Source: Candidatus Methanosuratincola sp. (GTDB taxonomy: Archaea > Thermoproteota > Methanomethylicia > Methanomethylicales > Methanomethylicaceae). Taken from it: 64,000 nucleotides of DNA. The position numbers were made by a program, and so were the translations under genes. The notes under the pieces were generated by a model. It was not told where the DNA came from. It saw nothing but the letters and a program-made list of their open reading frames with translations, and searched no databases. Location of the stretch: contig JBBFLR010000002.1 of assembly GCA_037478935.1 (NCBI GenBank), positions 88,604-152,603 on the forward strand. The letters run 5' to 3'. This document shows positions 51,549 through 60,994 of the stretch, piece by piece (position 1 is the first letter of the stretch; each line of letters starts with the position of its first letter).

Positions 51549-52229
51549 GTGAATCTCTTGGAGCGGAATTCCGAGGGCAGGGAGATCGGGGAGCTTTACG
51601 ACAGGATTGCAGACGACTTTGCGAGGACCCGTAGGAGGGCTTGGCCTTCGATACTGGGGCTGAGGGGAGGGAGAGGGATGGCGCTCGACCTCGGCTGCGG
51701 CACAGGGAGAAATGCGGCTGTGTTGGCATCATTCGGGTATCACGTTGTCGCTGCAGACTTGTCGATCGGGATGCTCAGGTCTTTGAGGAAGAGCTTCGCC
51801 GGGCGGGGAATGGAAGCGGTCAGGTGCGACGCGCTCTACCTCCCATTCAGGGAGGGTTCCTTCGACGCTGTAGCGCTCGTGGCGGTGATACACCACATAA
51901 GGGGGAGGGGGAACAGGCTGAAAGCAATGGCGGAGATCAGGAGGGTGACCAGATCGGGGGGGCGGGTCCTCGTCACGGCCTGGTCAATGATCCAAGCCAG
52001 GTTTCTGAGAAGGTGCATCGGGATCATCTCCAATCCGCTGAGGGGAGGGGAACTGGGCGATCTGGTTGTCCCTTGGGGTAGAAAGGGAGGAAGGTTTTAC
52101 CACCTCTTCACAAAGCAGGAATTGGAGAAGACGGTCAGGGGTTCTGGCTTGAGGGTAATCAAGTCATATGGTGAGAGGATAAGGGGCAGACTCCCGGAGA
52201 ACTGGGTAGTGCTCGCCGAGAAGGTTTGA
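51549..52229 (+). CDS. Trm9/ALKBH8-like SAM methyltransferase joined to elp3
   Basis: SAM motif I is MALDLGCGTGRNAAVLASFG; AADLSIGMLRSL and CDALYLPFREGSFDAVALV follow. The N-terminus IGELYDRIADDFARTRRRAW and the C-terminal GGRFYHLFTKQELEKTV resemble Trm9, which methylates carboxymethyluridine at tRNA wobble position 34. Its stop overlaps the region where the Elp3 gene starts. Elp3 makes the carboxymethyl group, so the pair probably forms a consecutive pathway to mcm5U. GTG start at 51549. Confidence 0.85.
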   Translation: MNLLERNSEGREIGELYDRIADDFARTRRRAWPSILGLRGGRGMALDLGCGTGRNAAVLASFGYHVVAADLSIGMLRSLRKSFAGRGMEAVRCDALYLPFREGSFDAVALVAVIHHIRGRGNRLKAMAEIRRVTRSGGRVLVTAWSMIQARFLRRCIGIISNPLRGGELGDLVVPWGRKGGRFYHLFTKQELEKTVRGSGLRVIKSYGERIRGRLPENWVVLAEKV

Positions 52230-52234
52230 AAGCG

Positions 52235-53857
52235 ATGGAACAGGCAAATGAAGGATCCCTGGAAGGGAGGGTTGCAAGGAGAATCATAGAAGAGCTCAAG
52301 GGAGGCAAACCAGGAAAGGACGCGCTGGCCGTTCTGAAGTACAGGATCTGCAAAGAGGAGGGGCTAACGAAGGTCCTGAAGGACCACGAGGTTGCGCGGT
52401 ACCTCAGGGGTGACGAGGGCTGGCTGCGCGAGCTGCTCAGAGGTAAAAGTGTGAGGGGCGCGTCGGGAATCTATACGGTGGCTGTGATGACGAAGCCCTC
52501 GAAGTGCCCAAAGGAAAAGCCGTGCCTTTACTGCCCCGGCGGGGTCGATTCGGGGACGCCTCAGAGCTACCTCGGAAGGGAGCCTGCGCTGATGCGCGGC
52601 CTTCAGACCGGTTTTGATCCTTACATCCAGGTGAGGTACAGGATAGGGCAGTACGAGGCGATCGGGCACATCCCATCTAAAATCCATCTCATCATAATGG
52701 GGGGCACCTTCCCAGCTGCAGATCTCGAGTACCAGGAGTGGTTCATCACCAGGTGCTTCCAGGCTATGAACGATTACCCCAAGGAGAAAGGCTGGAGGTG
52801 GCAGTACCTCGAGCGCGCCATGGAGGAGAACGAGCTCGCGGGCATCAGGTGCACCGGGATCACGCTCGAAACGAGGCCGGACTGGGCAGGCGAGGGCCAG
52901 ACTGACAGGATGATAAGCCTCGGGGCTACGCTCGTGGAGATCGGGGTCCAGGCTTTGGACGACAGGGTACTTCAGCTCGTAAACAGGGGCCACTGCGTCG
53001 ACGATGTGGTATCGGCGACCAGGACCCTCAGGGATTCTGGGCTGAAGGTCGGATACCACATGATGCCTGGCCTGCCTGGGAGGGGGGCAGACGGAGATCT
53101 TGAGGACCTGGAAAGGATATTTGAGGACCCTGATTTCAGACCTGACTACCTCAAGATCTATCCCACCCTTGTGATCGAGGGGACTGGGCTCTACGAGCTC
53201 TGGAAGGGGGGGCAATACAAGGCGATGGAGATCGAAGAGGCGGCGGAACTGATAGAGAGAGCATCAGAGCACTTCCCCGAATGGGTCAGGGTCTCCAGGA
53301 TCCAGAGGGACGTCCCGGCAGACATAATTGTGGACGGGGTGAAGGCGAGCAACCTGAGGGAGCTCGTTGAGAAAAGGCTCTCCCGGGACGGCAGAAGGTG
53401 CAGGTGCATAAGGTGCCGGGAGATAGGGATCGCAGAGGCGAGGGGGCGCAGGGTGTGCAGCCTCGACCCGAAGATCAGAGTCGCGACATACGAGGCAGGA
53501 GGGGGGCAGGAAGAGTTCATCTCGGTCGTTGACGCTAGGAATGACCTGCTGATCGGCTTTCTAAGGCTCAGGATACCGTCCGAACGTGCCCACAGGAAGG
53601 AAGTTGAGGGCGCCGCCGTCGTCAGGGAGCTCCACGTCTATGGGAAGCAGATACCAGTCGGCAAGAGGGAAGAGGGAGGCTTCCAGCACCAAGGGTGGGG
53701 CACAGATCTCCTCAGGAGGGCGGAGGAGATCGCGTCGGATAAGTATGACCGCAAGAGGATCGTCGTCCTTCCAGGCGCAGGCGTAAGGGAGTATTATCGG
53801 AAGAGGGGTTATTCGAGGGTCAGTTCATCGCCGTTCATGGTGAAAGAGCTGGGCTAA
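52235..53857 (+). CDS. elp3: Elp3 tRNA carboxymethyluridine synthase
   Basis: The radical SAM part begins YTVAVMTKPSKCPKEKPCLYCPGG with the cluster cysteines. TLETRPDWAG and VEIGVQALDDRVLQL are Elp3 core motifs, and a cysteine patch RCRCIRCREIG binds zinc. The C-terminal GNAT acetyltransferase domain has VRELHVYGKQIPVG and HQGWGTDLLRRAEEIA for acetyl-CoA. Archaeal Elp3 acts without other Elongator subunits on tRNA U34. The start is ATG 52235 or the overlapping TTG 52226. Confidence 0.96.
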   Translation: MEQANEGSLEGRVARRIIEELKGGKPGKDALAVLKYRICKEEGLTKVLKDHEVARYLRGDEGWLRELLRGKSVRGASGIYTVAVMTKPSKCPKEKPCLYCPGGVDSGTPQSYLGREPALMRGLQTGFDPYIQVRYRIGQYEAIGHIPSKIHLIIMGGTFPAADLEYQEWFITRCFQAMNDYPKEKGWRWQYLERAMEENELAGIRCTGITLETRPDWAGEGQTDRMISLGATLVEIGVQALDDRVLQLVNRGHCVDDVVSATRTLRDSGLKVGYHMMPGLPGRGADGDLEDLERIFEDPDFRPDYLKIYPTLVIEGTGLYELWKGGQYKAMEIEEAAELIERASEHFPEWVRVSRIQRDVPADIIVDGVKASNLRELVEKRLSRDGRRCRCIRCREIGIAEARGRRVCSLDPKIRVATYEAGGGQEEFISVVDARNDLLIGFLRLRIPSERAHRKEVEGAAVVRELHVYGKQIPVGKREEGGFQHQGWGTDLLRRAEEIASDKYDRKRIVVLPGAGVREYYRKRGYSRVSSSPFMVKELG

Positions 53858-53881
53858 GCTAGGCTTGGCTAGGCTAAGCCG
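53857..53881. terminator. Repeat-rich junction between convergent elp3 and deacetylase genes
   Basis: GCTAAGCTAGGCTTGGCTAGGCTAAGC contains repeated GGCT units and a GGCTT/AAGCC stem. It spans both stop codons and could act as a bidirectional terminator. Confidence 0.3.
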
Positions 53882-54926
53882 AGAACGAAGGGTGATTCGC
53901 CCTTATCTCCGCCCTGATCGATTCAGCCTTGCGCAATACCGAGGGCAGCGATGTCGAAGGGTCGGGCCTACAAACTGGGGCTTTCCCCGAGATCGCCGCG
54001 TACTCGACAGCCCAGCAATCTGCCGCGGCCTCAGGGTTGTAACCGCCCCCGCCTACCAGTACGAGCCTCCCCCTGCAGGCCCTGTGCGAGAAGTCATGCA
54101 ACATTTCGATCACCCTGAGGTACCCGTGAAGGGTGAAGGACAGACTCGCCAAGGGGTCGCCCTTCAGTCCGTCCGCTCCGCACTGGACGATCAAGAATTC
54201 AGGCTTCTTCTCCTCGAGGAGTGGCATAGCGAATTCCTCGAACAGAGACAGCAGGAGGTCGTCGGCGGATCCCGGAGGGAGGGGGATGTTAAGCTTTGTA
54301 CCCCTGGCTTCCCCTGAGCCCGACTCTAGGTGGCTGCCAGTCCATGGGAAGAGGGTCCTCCCGTCTTGATGGACGTCGACATTGATAACACCTGGATCCG
54401 AGTAGAAGCCGTACATCACACCGTCCCCGTGGTGTGCATCGAGGTCTATGTAGGCGACCCTCCCCAGGAGCCCCCTCAGCCGCGCCAATGCGACCGCGCA
54501 GTCGTTCATTATGCAGAAGCCGGAGGCGTTGCCCCTGCCTGCATGGTGGAGTCCCCCGGCAAAGCTTACGGCGTGAGCGTATTCGCCCCCGAGCACCATT
54601 TCGACCGCGCGCAAGGTGGCACCAACCACGATGAGAGAGGCTTCGTAGCACCCCTTGAATGCAGGCGTGTCGCCCCCGTCCAGAAATCCGGTGCCCGCCG
54701 CGGAAAAACGTTTGACCAGATCTAGATATCCGGGCTCATGGAAGAGCTCAGCTTCGCTCCGAGTGGCATCCCTTGGAGGTTCGACATGGAGGTCCTGGAA
54801 TGAGCGTGAAAGGAGATCCTTTGCCATCTTCACCCTATGGATCTTGAAAGGGTGATCTCTTCCGAAATCATACTTCAGGACGGAGTCGTCGTATATGAAG
54901 GCGGCACCATCTACCAACTTGATCAC
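53874..54926 (-). CDS. Histone deacetylase-family protein (AcuC-like)
   Basis: The zinc-amidohydrolase motifs are FAGGLHHAGRGNASGFC, VAYIDLDAHHGDGVMYGFY and QCGADGLKGDPLASLSFT, with VLVGGGGYNPEAAADCW completing the site. The tandem His pair, Asp and His ligands are all present, so it should be active. The family removes acetyl groups from lysines or polyamines. At 350 residues it is normal length. It ends in TAG, head-on with elp3. Confidence 0.93.
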   Translation of the reverse strand: MIKLVDGAAFIYDDSVLKYDFGRDHPFKIHRVKMAKDLLSRSFQDLHVEPPRDATRSEAELFHEPGYLDLVKRFSAAGTGFLDGGDTPAFKGCYEASLIVVGATLRAVEMVLGGEYAHAVSFAGGLHHAGRGNASGFCIMNDCAVALARLRGLLGRVAYIDLDAHHGDGVMYGFYSDPGVINVDVHQDGRTLFPWTGSHLESGSGEARGTKLNIPLPPGSADDLLLSLFEEFAMPLLEEKKPEFLIVQCGADGLKGDPLASLSFTLHGYLRVIEMLHDFSHRACRGRLVLVGGGGYNPEAAADCWAVEYAAISGKAPVCRPDPSTSLPSVLRKAESIRAEIRANHPSFSA

Positions 54927-55093
54927 TGGATTTTTGAATCATTCAGCTTATTAACGTAATCGTTGCCCGCGCAACGGAAAACCACCAATGGAGATTCCGT
55001 CCTACAGCGGGGCAATCATCAATGCCAGGTTGCCTGCCTTTTTACGGAAAATTTTATATTGTTTCATCATAGAGACTCATAAAGGTTTATTAA

Positions 55094-56614
55094 ATGACCG
55101 AAGTCATTCCAGACGTATCATCAATAAGTTCAGGGTTCATTGCGGATCTCGTGAGCGCCGGCAAGATCGAAAAGGGCATCGTGATCCCCGGGGCGGTCCT
55201 GAACGCAATAAGGAAGAGTTCTGAGAAGGGCGATCTCATCGCCCTCGAGGAGCTCGAGAAGCTGAAGAACTGCGCGGAGAGCATAGGTGTAAAGATCCAA
55301 GTGGAGAAGTGGGAAAGGCTGGGAGAGGACCCGGACGAGTCCGTCCTGAGGCTCGCGATGGAGAAGGGCTACACGATCGTCACTTCAAACGAAAACCTTG
55401 CCAAGACAGCAGAGTCGGTCGGGCTCAGCGTGATAAAGGGAAGGACGCACATTGCCGGCGAGCCACTCTTCCTGAGGTTCTTCGACAAGGACACGATGTC
55501 GGTCCACCTAAAGGAGGGGATCCAGCCGAGGGCAAAGGTAGGCAAGCCCGGCAGGTGGAAGCTCATCGAGATCGGGAAGGAGCCGATGAGCAAGACCGAA
55601 CTCGAGAAGATAATCCAGGACATCCACGAGAGGGCAGAGGCAGGCGAGGGCTTCCTTGAGGTGAAGAGGGAGGGTTCGCACATACTCATGGTTAAGGACA
55701 GCAGGGTGATCATCACTTTCCCGCCCTTCTCGGACAGGCTCGAGGTCACAATAACCAAGAAGGTGGCTGAGCTCGAGATCGAGGACTACCACCTCCCGGA
55801 GAAGCTCCTGAACAGGTTCAAGGAGAGGGCCGAGGGGATACTGATCTCCGGCGCCCCAGGCATGGGGAAGACGACTTTTGCTCAAGCACTTGCAAAGTTC
55901 TACCTGAGGGAGAACAAGATCATAAAGACCATCGAGTCCCCCCGGGACCTGAGCCTCCCGAAGCTGGCAACCGAGTACTCGAAGACCCACTCTTCCTCGG
56001 AGGAGCTGCACGATGTCCTCCTTCTGAGCAGGCCGGACTATACTTTCTTCGATGAGATGAGGGACACCGAGGACTTTAAGATCTTCACCGACCTAAGGCT
56101 TGCTGGTGTTGGGATGGTGGGGGTCATACACGCCACCTCCCCGATCGACTCGATCCAGAGATTCATCGGGAGGGTCGAGCTCGGCGTGATACCGTCGGTG
56201 ATCGACACTGTCATATTCATCAACAACGGCAATGTCGAGAGGGTCTACGACCTTGAGACCAGCGTGAAAATACCACACGGGTTGACCGAGTCGGACCTGA
56301 CGCGGCCGGTAGTCCTTGTCAGGAACTTCCTCGACGGGGAGGTCGAATACGAGCTGTACGTGTTTGGAGAGAGGACTTTTGTAGTCCCGGTGAAGCGGCG
56401 CGAGGCCAAGGGCACTCCGTCAATGAGGCCCATAATCAGCCGGGTTTTAGGCAAGTACATCGACATGGAGGAGGTTGAGATCGAGACCGGGGAGGGAGAA
56501 GTCAGGGTAATCGTCCCCCCTGAGAGGATATCGATGGTAGCCAGAAAAACCAGGAAGAAGCTCCAGAAGATCGAGGAGAAGCTGGGCACAAAGATCATTC
56601 TCAAGCCAAGGTAA
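55094..56614 (+). CDS. PIN-ATPase-KH protein (COG1855)
   Basis: The N-terminal PIN domain has SISSGFIADLVSAGKIEKGI and VTSNENLAKTAESVG. The central PilT/VirB11-like ATPase has ISGAPGMGKTTFAQALAKFY and a Walker B-like YTFFDEMRDTEDF. The C-terminal KH-like domain ends GEVRVIVPPERISMVARKTR. This three-domain protein is widespread in archaea and probably acts in RNA or translation-linked quality control; its role is not settled. A TATA-like TTTTATATTG lies about 40 bases upstream. Confidence 0.92.
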   Translation: MTEVIPDVSSISSGFIADLVSAGKIEKGIVIPGAVLNAIRKSSEKGDLIALEELEKLKNCAESIGVKIQVEKWERLGEDPDESVLRLAMEKGYTIVTSNENLAKTAESVGLSVIKGRTHIAGEPLFLRFFDKDTMSVHLKEGIQPRAKVGKPGRWKLIEIGKEPMSKTELEKIIQDIHERAEAGEGFLEVKREGSHILMVKDSRVIITFPPFSDRLEVTITKKVAELEIEDYHLPEKLLNRFKERAEGILISGAPGMGKTTFAQALAKFYLRENKIIKTIESPRDLSLPKLATEYSKTHSSSEELHDVLLLSRPDYTFFDEMRDTEDFKIFTDLRLAGVGMVGVIHATSPIDSIQRFIGRVELGVIPSVIDTVIFINNGNVERVYDLETSVKIPHGLTESDLTRPVVLVRNFLDGEVEYELYVFGERTFVVPVKRREAKGTPSMRPIISRVLGKYIDMEEVEIETGEGEVRVIVPPERISMVARKTRKKLQKIEEKLGTKIILKPR

Positions 56615-56630
56615 CGAGGAGGATACGCCC

Positions 56631-57473
56631 TTGAGGAAGAGTGCTATCCTTGAGGCGGTGGAGGGACTTGTGGGAGCCGAAGACCTGCGCAGGGCCATCA
56701 AGGGAGTTGACATCATAGGGAGGATAGCAGTAATCAAGATACCGCGGGAGTGGCACAGGATCAAGCACCAAGTCGGGGAGAAGGTTCTCGCGAGGCTAGG
56801 CGTGGACTCGGTCTACATGCAGACCACGCCTGCCCGAAGAGGCGACAGGGTGAGGGGGTTGGAGTGGCTGGCTGGAAAGAGGTCTACGGAGACGATTTAC
56901 TCGGAGCACGGGTGCAAATTTTTTGTCGACATCGACAAGGTCTATTTCTCACCGAGGCTCTCAAACGAGAGGAGGAGGGTTGCAGATCTCGTAGTGGAGG
57001 GCGAGACCATTGTGAATATGTTCGCGGGAGTCGGAACCTTCTCGATAATCATAGCAAAGACCAGAGGGGCAAGGGTCTTCTCAATCGACAACAACCCGAA
57101 CGCATTTGAACTGATGGTTGAGAATGTCGCGCTGAACAGGCTAAACGGGATGGTCATACCCATACTGGCAGACGCCAGGGTGGCGGCTGAAGATCTGGGG
57201 CAGATTGCGGATAGGGTCCTGATGCCCCTACCGGAGCTCGCTGAAGCCTACCTGGGGGACGCGGTAAGAATGCTCGGGAGTCAGGGTTGGATCCACGTTT
57301 ACACTCATGAGGAGGGGGGCTGTGAGGTTGAGGCGGTGGAGAGCGCCAAGTCGAGAATGCTAAAATCCGCAGCTCAGTTCGCTGAAGTCGCATACTGTGA
57401 AGGCAAGGTCGTAAGGAGTGTTGGGAGAAAAAGCTACCAGGTGGTGCTCGATATGCTGGTGAGACCTCATTGA
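56631..57473 (+). CDS. trm5: tRNA (guanine37-N1)-methyltransferase, Trm5/Taw family
   Basis: After a D2-type N-terminal region (IKIPREWHRIKHQVGEKVL), YFSPRLSNERRRVADLVVEG leads into SAM motif NMFAGVGTFSIIIAKT. VFSIDNNPNAFELMVENV follows, and MPLPELAEAYL stands at the usual NLP motif. At 280 residues it lacks the D1 domain, as in Trm5b or Taw2. Archaeal members make m1G37 or intermediates of wyosine. TTG start with GGAGG eight bases upstream. LarE follows with a TTGA overlap. Confidence 0.88.
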   Translation: MRKSAILEAVEGLVGAEDLRRAIKGVDIIGRIAVIKIPREWHRIKHQVGEKVLARLGVDSVYMQTTPARRGDRVRGLEWLAGKRSTETIYSEHGCKFFVDIDKVYFSPRLSNERRRVADLVVEGETIVNMFAGVGTFSIIIAKTRGARVFSIDNNPNAFELMVENVALNRLNGMVIPILADARVAAEDLGQIADRVLMPLPELAEAYLGDAVRMLGSQGWIHVYTHEEGGCEVEAVESAKSRMLKSAAQFAEVAYCEGKVVRSVGRKSYQVVLDMLVRPH

Positions 57474-58291
57474 GCTGCAGACAATATTCTTTGGGTGAGA
57501 AGCTGAGAAGGCTCGAGAACTGGTTCTCAGGAAAGAGGGGCGTACTTGTCGCCTTCTCGGGCGGGGTGGACAGCACCTTGGTCGCAGCTTTAGCAGCGAA
57601 GACTCTTGGCGACAGGGCTGTCGCCATTACGGTGAGGACCGAGTTCCTTGGGGAGGGGGACTTGGAGAGGGCGGGGAAGAGCGCAATAGAGGCGGGGATA
57701 AAGCACGAGATACTCGAGCTAAGGCTTCCTGAAGAGGTCTTGATGAACACGCAAGACAGATGTTACCTGTGCAAGGCGGCGTTAATGAAGGAGCTATTGT
57801 ATGCAGCAGGGAGGCTTGGGATTGACTTGGTCGTCGACGGCACGAACTCTGACGACATAAGTGCAGGTCGTCCGGGGATCAAAGCCCTCAGAGAACTGGG
57901 GATAAGGAGCCCGCTCGCCGAGGTCGGGGTGAGCAAAAAGGAGTCTTATGAACTCTCGGTTATGATCGGATTGAGCGTGGATAAGGGATCCAACTCGTGC
58001 CTTGCGACGAGGTTTCCCTTCGGGCACCGGTTCACGGAGGAAGAAGGGAGAATGGTCGAGAAGGGCGAACGATTCCTCAGGACGAGGGGGTTCAGAACGG
58101 TAAGGGTCAGGGTCACCGACCTTTCAGCAAGGATCGAGGTCGGTCCTGCCGAGATCGACAAGGCGCTCGATCGGGATCTTAGGAAGGAGATTGTGCATGA
58201 GTTCAGAAGATTAGGGTTCAGGAGCGTGAGCCTTGACTTGGAGGGATATAGACCAGGCAGCATGGACTACCTCGAAAGCAGCCGCCTCTGA
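57470..58291 (+). CDS. larE: LarE-like ATP-dependent sulfur transferase
   Basis: The PP-loop is VLVAFSGGVDSTLVAALAAK. DRCYLCKAALMKELL and the KGSNSCLATRFPFGHRFTEE segment are LarE hallmarks; in Lactobacillus LarE a cysteine of the latter motif donates sulfur to the nickel-pincer cofactor. Archaeal homologues usually lack lactate racemase nearby, and no larB or larC is seen here, so the acceptor may differ. The start is a TTG overlapping the Trm5 stop. Confidence 0.9.
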   Translation: MSCRQYSLGEKLRRLENWFSGKRGVLVAFSGGVDSTLVAALAAKTLGDRAVAITVRTEFLGEGDLERAGKSAIEAGIKHEILELRLPEEVLMNTQDRCYLCKAALMKELLYAAGRLGIDLVVDGTNSDDISAGRPGIKALRELGIRSPLAEVGVSKKESYELSVMIGLSVDKGSNSCLATRFPFGHRFTEEEGRMVEKGERFLRTRGFRTVRVRVTDLSARIEVGPAEIDKALDRDLRKEIVHEFRRLGFRSVSLDLEGYRPGSMDYLESSRL

Positions 58292-58350
58292 GGTGGCAGG
58301 TGCATGGAGAAGAACCGAAGCCAGAGAAACGGGGCGATGCAATAGGTTAA

Positions 58351-59454
58351 TCAATATTGGTCGATCTCAAGACCGGCATCTCTCCAGTTGAATCTCAGCC
58401 GTTTCCTCCCGGATGGGACACCCTTCTGGAGTATATAGCCCACTATTAGTGGGAGACCGATGGTGGATTCGGTGTAGACTGTAGCACGTGTTGCCTTTGC
58501 CGAGACCTTGCCCCAGGACTTTGCCTCGTCGAGGGTACTGCCCGTGAGACCTCCCCAGTGGGGGGCATCGGCTGTGATCTGGAAGGCGTAGGAGTGACCC
58601 CGCGTGTAATCGAGCATTACCGCAGCGTCATTGATATAGTTCTTCGGGACCCCACCCCCGACATATATGGAACCGGTCTTCTTTGACTTCAACACGATCT
58701 GGGCTATCTCAAAGTTGTCCTGCATCACATCTATGACGAATGTCGCCACGCCGTTTTCCTTGGCCCACCGGTAGTAGCCAGCCAGGCCGATACCTATCGA
58801 GCTGTCTGCGATTGCAGGGCAGAAGACCGGGATGCCATACCTGTAGGCGTTGTAGAGTATAGAGTCATCATCATTTAAGGTCGAACCCAGGGCGTATAGG
58901 AACTCTCTTGTGGAGTAGCGCCTCGGCTCCAGCGTGGTGCAGAACTCGGATATGGCATCGTCGCACCTTACGAAGCCTATCTCGTCAACATACGCATCGT
59001 ATATCCGGTCGATGTAAAGGTCGTGCAGCACCGAGTCGTCAGCATTCGGTGTCCCTTTGTAATGCCTGTATCCCATCGCGGCATAGTAGTCCTGGTACAG
59101 GATGGCGCCAGTGGAGACGACCACGTCGACTATCCCCTTCTTTATCATCGTGCTGAGCACTTTGCGGAGGCCCCCAGCTATGAGCGCGCCGGATAGCCCA
59201 ATCATCACGGTCGGACGGTCGGGGTCCAGGAGCATATTCTCGTACACCATAGCGCATTCGGCAAGACTCCTAGATTGGATCCCGCACCCCTTCCATGACT
59301 CTACCAGATCCTTTATCGTGACCGCCTTATCCAGATCCACGGGCTCGACGGGCTGGCTGAGAAGTGCTTTCCTTTCGGCTACGACCTCAGGAGTCAGGCG
59401 GATCTCTTCCTGTTTCTTGCTGAAGAATTTGAAATTAGTCTCCAACCCAGGCAC
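58351..59454 (-). CDS. dys: Deoxyhypusine synthase-family protein
   Basis: This 367-residue protein has the NAD-binding fold and family motifs SLAECAMVYENMLLDPD, GLSGALIAGGLRKVLSTMI and VVSTGAILYQDYYAAMGYR. GGGVPKNYINDAAVML contains the lysine expected to carry the butylamine intermediate. GSTLDEAKSWGKVSAKATR matches the C-terminal active-site segment. The enzyme modifies a lysine of aIF5A using spermidine, but related members make homospermidine; the exact branch cannot be decided by eye. The start is a GTG at 59454. Confidence 0.88.
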   Translation of the reverse strand: MPGLETNFKFFSKKQEEIRLTPEVVAERKALLSQPVEPVDLDKAVTIKDLVESWKGCGIQSRSLAECAMVYENMLLDPDRPTVMIGLSGALIAGGLRKVLSTMIKKGIVDVVVSTGAILYQDYYAAMGYRHYKGTPNADDSVLHDLYIDRIYDAYVDEIGFVRCDDAISEFCTTLEPRRYSTREFLYALGSTLNDDDSILYNAYRYGIPVFCPAIADSSIGIGLAGYYRWAKENGVATFVIDVMQDNFEIAQIVLKSKKTGSIYVGGGVPKNYINDAAVMLDYTRGHSYAFQITADAPHWGGLTGSTLDEAKSWGKVSAKATRATVYTESTIGLPLIVGYILQKGVPSGRKRLRFNWRDAGLEIDQY

Positions 59455-59544
59455 CTTCGATAAAAACGAAGAAGGCTTGGATTTAAATCTATGTATTGGG
59501 CCGGATGGAGCTTTAGGAACGCAATAAAAAATAGTGAAGAAGGC

Positions 59545-59883
59545 TCACTCAGGGACTTCCACAATTATGTCGTCGCCCTCGACGCGCACCGGGTAGGTCT
59601 TGAGAGGCGGGATCTTCTCCAAGGAGTAGCCATCGGGCAGCTTCACCACTTCTCCGTTCGTCACGTTGAAGGCAGCCCAGTGCATGTCGCACCAGATCGT
59701 GTTCCCCTGAAGGCGCCCGGTGAAGAGAGGATTATTCAGGTGACTGCAAACAGACTGTGTTGCGTAAAATTTGCCGTCAACATTCGCTACTAGCACCCTG
59801 GTCTTGGAGGCCTTGATGCTCTTTTTCGTTCCGGGAGGGATCTCAGAGACCTTGGCAACTCTTACTTCCGGCAAAAACCTCAC
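59545..59883 (-). CDS. Rieske-type [2Fe-2S] ferredoxin
   Basis: The cluster motifs are VCSHLNNPLFTGRLQG (C-x-H) and WCDMHWAAFNV (C-x-x-H) at normal spacing in a 112-residue soluble domain. It resembles stand-alone Rieske ferredoxins that serve dioxygenases or other redox enzymes; no oxygenase is nearby, which is expected in an anaerobe. GTG start at 59883, or TTG at 59874 with a better-placed GGTGAGG. Confidence 0.92.
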   Translation of the reverse strand: MRFLPEVRVAKVSEIPPGTKKSIKASKTRVLVANVDGKFYATQSVCSHLNNPLFTGRLQGNTIWCDMHWAAFNVTNGEVVKLPDGYSLEKIPPLKTYPVRVEGDDIIVEVPE

Positions 59884-60055
59884 CTACCAATTATCTTAAG
59901 CGGGTCCTAATATTACTTTCGTGAAGGATAAAAAAAATTTAAGGAATCATTACATTATGCTCCTAATGCTGTCAAAAAATAATCGATTTGTATCGGATAG
60001 GAATGGCTAACCCTTAATTACCAGAAAAATCTAATCTGGAAAGGAGGTTTTGGTT

Positions 60056-60994
60056 TTGAGGACCGTTGAGGTGTCTGCCCCTGCCACAATAGCGAACCTT
60101 GGACCCGGCTACGACCTTATGGGGATGGCCCTGGACAGCCCCAGGGATTTTCTACGGGTCAGCCTGATAAAGTCTGGCATTGACGAGATAGAGATCGAGG
60201 GGATAGGCGGGGATACGATATCATCAGAATCTGACCAGAACTCTTCCATGGTGGCGGCAAGGGCAGTCCTGAGAAGGGCGGGTGTGACAGGGTACTGCCT
60301 CAAGATGCACCTCAGGAAGGGGGTCCCACCAAGGATGGGGATGGGAAGCTCTGGAGCCTCGTCGGCTGCTGGCGCTTTTGCTGCAAATGTCCTTCTCGAC
60401 AGTCCCCTAGGCGAGACCGAAGTACTCGAATGCGCAATGGAGGGGGAGAAGGCGGCATGCGGCTCGGCGCATGCGGACAATGTGGCACCCTCCCTGCTCG
60501 GAGGGATCACTGCGATCCTCAGCTATGATCCCATCAAAATCATGAAGCTCCGACCGCTCTCGGGCGTGGAGGTTGTGGAGGCGACTCCAGAGGTGGAGAT
60601 CGCCCAGGAGAAGACTAAGCTCGCGAGGGAAGTCCTACCGGCTTCGGTCGCCCTGGGTACTGTTGTCTCTCAGATGAGCTCATTCGCCCTACTTTTGATG
60701 GGGATCATGAAGAATGACCCTAAAATGGCGGGGCAGGGGATCTCAGGCGACAGGATAGTCGAGCCCGCAAGGGCGAAGCTCATCCCCGGCTTTTTTGAGG
60801 TTAAGAGCGCAGCCCTGGAGGCTGGCGCATACGGCTGCAGCATCAGTGGTGCAGGCCCTTCGGTCTTCGCACTGGTCCCATCGGGCCTTGGGATGCAGGT
60901 TGGGGAAAGGATGGTAGAGCGGTTCAGCGATGCCGGCGTAAGGTCAAAATTCTCAATCCATATGATAAGCGAAGAAGGTGCAAAGGTTGTCTGA
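60056..60994 (+). CDS. thrB: Homoserine kinase
   Basis: This GHMP kinase has NLGPGYDLMGMALDSPRD at the N-terminus, the ATP motif GVPPRMGMGSSGASSAAGA, and SISGAGPSVFALVPSG at the C-terminus. It phosphorylates homoserine in threonine synthesis. The TTG at 60056 has GGAGGT seven bases upstream; the TTG at 60050 would leave only one base. Its 3' end overlaps the threonine synthase frame, giving a thrBC operon. Confidence 0.94.
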   Translation: MRTVEVSAPATIANLGPGYDLMGMALDSPRDFLRVSLIKSGIDEIEIEGIGGDTISSESDQNSSMVAARAVLRRAGVTGYCLKMHLRKGVPPRMGMGSSGASSAAGAFAANVLLDSPLGETEVLECAMEGEKAACGSAHADNVAPSLLGGITAILSYDPIKIMKLRPLSGVEVVEATPEVEIAQEKTKLAREVLPASVALGTVVSQMSSFALLLMGIMKNDPKMAGQGISGDRIVEPARAKLIPGFFEVKSAALEAGAYGCSISGAGPSVFALVPSGLGMQVGERMVERFSDAGVRSKFSIHMISEEGAKVV

